Shown here: piece by piece, positions 6,067 through 9,287 of the stretch
How the letters are laid out: each line of letters begins with the position of its first letter
Numbering within the stretch: position 1 is the stretch's first letter
Assembly: GCA_903882765.1 (NCBI GenBank)
Contig: CAIRYE010000022.1
Coordinates: 1-9,287, forward strand
Origin: an uncultured Anaerolineae bacterium
GTDB lineage: Bacteria; Chloroflexota; Anaerolineae; Anaerolineales; Villigracilaceae
Reading direction: 5' to 3'
Length of the DNA stretch: 9,287 nt
Position numbers and translations under genes: made by a program
The notes under the pieces: model-generated
The model's database searches: none
What the model was told of the DNA's origin: nothing
Seen by the model: only the letters and a program-made list of their open reading frames with translations

Positions 6067-7137
6067 TTGGCATTTAATCCATTAAATTGGTTATTAGGGC
6101 ACTTCTCTTTAGATATTGGGATCGATCTTGGAACGGCGAACACATTGGTCCTTGTTCGAAATAAAGGGATCGTTATCAACGAACCGTCCTGGGTAACTAT
6201 TGATAAACGTACTCGCGAGCCATTGGCTGTTGGTCAAAAGGCAAAAGAAATGGTTGGCCGAACCGCTGGTAATTTCCTAACCTTACGACCCGTTCGGGAT
6301 GGAGTCATTTCCGAATTTGATGTTACCCAAATGATGTTATCTTATTTCATTGGTCAGGTACATGAACAAGGTATTGTTCCTTTACCTCGTCCTCGCGTTG
6401 TCATTGGCATTCCTGCTGGTGTTACTGAAGTAGAGAAAAGGGCAGTATACGATGCGGCCATGTCCGCTGGAGCTCGCGAAGCCTATCTAATTGAAGAACC
6501 AATAGCTGCCGCGCTTGGGGCAGGTTTACCCATTGGAGATGTTCGTGGCTCTATGGTGGTAGACATTGGTGGGGGAACAACGGAAGTTGCTGTTGTGGCG
6601 ATGGGTGGCGTGGTAGTAGCTCGCTCACTTCGTGTAGCCGGCGACGAAATGGACCAAGACATCGTTCAATATATCCGTAACAAATACAACTTGCTCATCG
6701 GCGAGGGCGTTGGGGAGGATATCAAGATGGCTATTGGTTCAGCCTACCCGTTACCGCAAGAAAAAACCGTGGAAGCTCGCGGCCGAAATTTGATCACGGG
6801 ATTACCTGAATCCATCGAAGTCTCATCTGTTGAGATAAGAGACGCTTTATCCGGGTCGATCCAAGTCATTATTGATACCATTCGCGACGCGTTGGATGAA
6901 GTACCGCCAGAAGTCATTTCTGACTTAATGGATACTGGTATTTGTTTAGCTGGTGGCGGCGCTTTACTTCAAGGCTTTGCAGATCGCCTGGCTGATGAGC
7001 TTCATCTTAGGGTTTGGCAAGCAGAAGACCCGCTCACTTGTGTGGCTCGCGGTACGGGCGTAGTATTAAGTGACTTTGAACATATGAAGCATTATTTGGT
7101 TGGTTTAGAGCGTGGATCGACGAAGCACTCGAATTAA
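6067..7137 (+). CDS. mreB: Rod shape-determining protein MreB (bacterial actin)
   Basis: MreB forms ATP-dependent filaments on the inner membrane face that guide lateral peptidoglycan synthesis. The protein is 356 residues, close to the family's 330-350. Actin-fold ATP-binding motifs are present: phosphate 1 GIDLGTANTLV at 18-28, the EEPIAAALGAGLPIG segment at 143-157 with the glutamate expected near the catalytic site, phosphate 2 VVDIGGGTTEVAVV at 164-177, and the adenosine loop LAGGGALLQGFADRL at 294-308. The first residues (AFNPLNWLLGHFS) are amphipathic and bulky, fitting a membrane-binding N-terminus. In the stretch GEGVGEDIKMAIGSA (212-226) Gly-Val-Gly replaces the more usual Arg-Thr-Ala. 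The start is TTG with a good GGAG site. It heads the mreB-mreC-mreD-PBP2 cluster, with a 24-nt gap to mreC. A later MreB-like paralogue such as Mbl is possible, but the mreCD context favours MreB. Confidence 0.96.
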   Translation: MAFNPLNWLLGHFSLDIGIDLGTANTLVLVRNKGIVINEPSWVTIDKRTREPLAVGQKAKEMVGRTAGNFLTLRPVRDGVISEFDVTQMMLSYFIGQVHEQGIVPLPRPRVVIGIPAGVTEVEKRAVYDAAMSAGAREAYLIEEPIAAALGAGLPIGDVRGSMVVDIGGGTTEVAVVAMGGVVVARSLRVAGDEMDQDIVQYIRNKYNLLIGEGVGEDIKMAIGSAYPLPQEKTVEARGRNLITGLPESIEVSSVEIRDALSGSIQVIIDTIRDALDEVPPEVISDLMDTGICLAGGGALLQGFADRLADELHLRVWQAEDPLTCVARGTGVVLSDFEHMKHYLVGLERGSTKHSN

Positions 7138-7161
7138 TTGTTGCTCGGTAAGAATGTATAA

Positions 7162-8001
7162 ATGAAAACTAAAAATATAGAGCTGATCCAAACGGTAATT
7201 GTCATTTCGTTTGTCATTGGTTTACTGGTCTTAGCACTTAGCGGCTCGCTTGGTATATATTCGAACAGTTTGAATAGCTCCTTTGTAGCCGCTCAATCCT
7301 TTATCTACACGCGTTTTGTTGTTTTTCAGGAATTTTTCACGATCCCTCGTGATGTTATAACACTGCGCCAACGTAATACCCAACTAGAATCGGAAGTATC
7401 AAAACTTCAGGGGCAGGTTGTTAGTTTGCAAAAAAGCGTACAAGAAGGCGAAGTGCTTGCCGCTTTGGTAAATTTTTCTCGTAAAAACCCTGAAAACTCC
7501 TATTCCGCGGCAACTGTTATCGGCCGCGATCCAAGCCCCTTTCTAAGATATCTCATTATTGATAAAGGTTCTAATGATGGAATCGTTAAAGGAATGCCTG
7601 TGATCACCGACCAAGGGCTGGTAGGGCGAATTGACGCTGTTATTAGTAGCGCATCCCGCGTTCAACTCATTACGGATACAAACGCTGTGGTCAATATTCG
7701 TTTAGAAAAAGCTGAAAAAGACGCTGTTATGCTTGGTTCACCTTCGGGCGATCTTTCGATCGACCTTTTGAGCCAAGAAGTTATTGTTCAGCCGGGTGAT
7801 GTGCTCTTGACGAGCGGGATCAGCGGCGGTTACCCCGCGGATATCATTGTTGGGCAGGTCTTGAGCGTTAAGAAAAAAGATTCTGATCTTTTTCAACTCG
7901 CGACGGTTCAACCCATTGTTGATTTCACCAGGCTAAAACTTGTTATGGTGATCACCGACTTCAAATCGATCAATATAGACCCTCTCATTCCCGCACAATA
8001 A
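7162..8001 (+). CDS. mreC: Rod shape-determining protein MreC
   Basis: MreC is a bitopic membrane protein of the elongasome; its extracytoplasmic part binds and activates PBP2. The 279-residue protein has a short cytoplasmic N-terminus, one membrane segment at about 10-31, a predicted coiled coil at about 64-100 (rich in Leu, Gln and Glu, such as TQLESEVSKLQGQVVSLQ), and the beta-rich MreC domain. Typical motifs are VIGRDPSPFLRYLIIDKGS at 119-137, GMPVITDQGLVGRI at 144-157, and GDVLLTSGISGGYPADIIVG at 212-231. Length and order are normal. The Shine-Dalgarno site is weak (GGTAAG at 7147-7152), so it may depend on translation from mreB. Its stop TAA is directly followed by the mreD ATG. Confidence 0.95.
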   Translation: MKTKNIELIQTVIVISFVIGLLVLALSGSLGIYSNSLNSSFVAAQSFIYTRFVVFQEFFTIPRDVITLRQRNTQLESEVSKLQGQVVSLQKSVQEGEVLAALVNFSRKNPENSYSAATVIGRDPSPFLRYLIIDKGSNDGIVKGMPVITDQGLVGRIDAVISSASRVQLITDTNAVVNIRLEKAEKDAVMLGSPSGDLSIDLLSQEVIVQPGDVLLTSGISGGYPADIIVGQVLSVKKKDSDLFQLATVQPIVDFTRLKLVMVITDFKSINIDPLIPAQ

Positions 8002-8505
8002 ATGCGATCTTTAATTTTTATTCCAATTCTTATCATTGGCGTAATTCTGCAATCTACCATTATTAGCCAATTCTCTATCCTCTCAGGCTTTGCGGACTTG
8101 TTGCTATTGATCGTAGTAAGTTGGAGTATCAATACCGACGATAAGTTAGCGGTGGTTTGGGCGATATTGGCAGGTAGCCTAGTTTCCATTTTTTCAGCTA
8201 TGACCCCCCTTGTACCAATTTTGGGGTATGTCATAGCGGTGAGTATTACCAAATCAGTGGTTAATAGAACTTGGCAAGTACCTATCATCGCTGTCATTTT
8301 TTCTACGATAATCTCCACCCTTGTTATTCATATATTATCCATTGGGGCAATTTGGATCAATTCCAACTTCTCAAGCAATATTGTGGAATTAATTCAAATT
8401 ATCACGGTCCCAAGCCTATTTCTAAACATATTATTGATCCTGCCGGTAAACTCACTGATAAAAGATATCTCTCATTGGGTTTTCCCAGAAACTGAGATCG
8501 AATGA
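8002..8505 (+). CDS. mreD: Rod shape-determining protein MreD
   Basis: This 167-residue protein is very hydrophobic, with likely membrane segments near 4-22, 29-43, 47-65, 69-85, 92-116 and 127-150, as expected for MreD, a multi-pass elongasome partner of MreC and PBP2. MreD sequences are poorly conserved, so the call rests on size, hydrophobicity and position between mreC and PBP2. The ATG follows the mreC stop with no spacing and no clear Shine-Dalgarno site, so translation is likely coupled to mreC. Its last codons overlap the PBP2 start by 4 nt (ATGA). Nothing appears truncated. Confidence 0.9.
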   Translation: MRSLIFIPILIIGVILQSTIISQFSILSGFADLLLLIVVSWSINTDDKLAVVWAILAGSLVSIFSAMTPLVPILGYVIAVSITKSVVNRTWQVPIIAVIFSTIISTLVIHILSIGAIWINSNFSSNIVELIQIITVPSLFLNILLILPVNSLIKDISHWVFPETEIE

Positions 8506-9287
8506 ATTTTCCATTTTCATCTAAAAACCAAGTCCAGAAATGGCGTGGACAGCTATTTACAGCCATTTTGCTAATCAGCGCATTAGCTTTGGTCTCCAAG
8601 CTCATATCGCTACAATTCTTTGAATATAATATCCGTCTTGCCCAAGCGAATGAAAACCGCACCTTAGAGATCAGTATTCCCCCGAGTAGAGGGATCATAT
8701 ACGATCGGAATGGTTTTATTCTCGCCCGAAATGCGGCATCCTATAATGTGGTCATTGTTCCCGCTGAATTACCAAATGATGATGGCGATATTCAAAATGT
8801 GTATCGCACCTTATCGGCAATTATAAATGTGCCGGTAAACAATGGAACTTTGGACGAAGCGAAACTAGTTTCCTCTTGCGTTTCCGGCCCGGGAATAACC
8901 CAATTAGTTGAGTTGCAGAACAGCCTCGCGCCTTATAGTCCGGTGCGAATTCAATGTAATATCCCTGAAAAATTAGCGATGACCATTACCGAAAAATCGA
9001 TGGATATGCCCGGTGTTGGTATTGAGGTTGAACCGATCCGAGATTACCCAACCGGCGCACTCACTTCAAATATCATCGGGTTTTTAGGCCCAATTCCTTC
9101 TAGGGATGAAGAGCTCTATGCAAAACAAGGGTTTCAGGTTAATCGAGATAAGGTAGGGTACTCAGGACTCGAAGCATTTTTTCAGGATGTTTTAGCAGGG
9201 GTTCCTGGCAAGAAAGTTGTGGAACGTGATGTAGCTGGACAAGCAATTCGTAATTTAGAACCACCTCGGGATGCCGAATCGGGGTAC
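8502..9287 (+). CDS. mrdA: Penicillin-binding protein 2, peptidoglycan D,D-transpeptidase (partial, 3' end outside window)
   Basis: PBP2 cross-links peptidoglycan during side-wall growth, with RodA as glycosyltransferase partner. The visible 262 residues begin with a short cytoplasmic tail and one membrane segment (about 18-37), then the class B PBP dimerisation/pedestal domain. The signature PPSRGIIYDRNGFILARN is at 60-77 (R63, G64, D68, R69, G71). Later segments match the family: PGVGIEVEPIRDYPTGALTSNIIGF-like sequence at 170-194 and GYSGLEAFFQDVLAGVPGKK at 219-238, then ERDVAGQ. The window ends before the SxxK, SxN and KTG catalytic motifs, so activity cannot be checked. The ATG overlaps the mreD stop (ATGA), with only a weak GAG at 8494-8496 upstream, so translation is coupled to mreD. 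I prefer PBP2 (mrdA) over the division enzyme FtsI because of the mreBCD context. Confidence 0.92.
   Translation, partial: MNFPFSSKNQVQKWRGQLFTAILLISALALVSKLISLQFFEYNIRLAQANENRTLEISIPPSRGIIYDRNGFILARNAASYNVVIVPAELPNDDGDIQNVYRTLSAIINVPVNNGTLDEAKLVSSCVSGPGITQLVELQNSLAPYSPVRIQCNIPEKLAMTITEKSMDMPGVGIEVEPIRDYPTGALTSNIIGFLGPIPSRDEELYAKQGFQVNRDKVGYSGLEAFFQDVLAGVPGKKVVERDVAGQAIRNLEPPRDAESGY

Noticed and set aside
7908..8318. Minus-strand open frame of about 136 codons opposite mreC/mreD
   Set aside because: The hydrophobic plus-strand mreD sequence gives an open antisense frame by composition; the position and motifs favour mreC and mreD.
1..9287. Mobile element, prophage, CRISPR array or defence island
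   Set aside because: No transposase, integrase, direct repeat array or toxin-antitoxin pair is present; all genes have housekeeping or envelope roles.

Overview
The window is ordinary chromosomal sequence of a moderate-GC bacterium, densely coded, with no mobile element, CRISPR array, rRNA or tRNA that I can see. The proteins look like Chloroflexota (Anaerolineae) homologues: a methyltransferase-GT2 fusion, an RsuA/RluB enzyme with a Lys-rich tail, a VTT protein, and an mreBCD-PBP2 cluster. That placement is inferred from general protein character; there is no marker gene here to prove it.

Left part, minus strand (1-1581): a Cof-type HAD phosphatase overlaps by 11 nt the start of a large protein that runs off the left edge. 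The visible part of that protein is a class I SAM methyltransferase followed by the first strand of a family 2 glycosyltransferase. The pair suggests glycan or lipid-glycan modification. Next, on the plus strand (1684-2511), is an RsuA/RluB-type pseudouridine synthase that ends at a strong hairpin shared with the convergent gene on its right.

Middle part, minus strand (2564-5919), read from right to left: a DegV fatty-acid-binding protein with its own terminator; then udk (uridine kinase), a cytosolic cyclophilin and a VTT membrane protein, closely packed like an operon; then a CBS-CBS-ACT protein with its own good -10 box and Shine-Dalgarno site.

Right part, plus strand (6067-9287): a divergent promoter region leads into mreB (TTG start, strong ribosome binding site), mreC, mreD and the 5' part of the PBP2 gene. 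These genes have spacings of 24, 0 and -4 nt. Together they are the core of the elongasome: MreB filaments on the inner membrane face, MreC and MreD as the membrane link, and PBP2 as the peptidoglycan transpeptidase. They point to a rod-shaped or filamentous cell that makes peptidoglycan.

I found no wholly new system. The points most worth a second look are the methyltransferase-glycosyltransferase fusion, two genes (rluB-like and udk) whose perfect TATAAT boxes lie 6-7 nt before the ATG and so predict leaderless mRNAs, a visible excess of GATC, and the crowded promoter elements in front of mreB.
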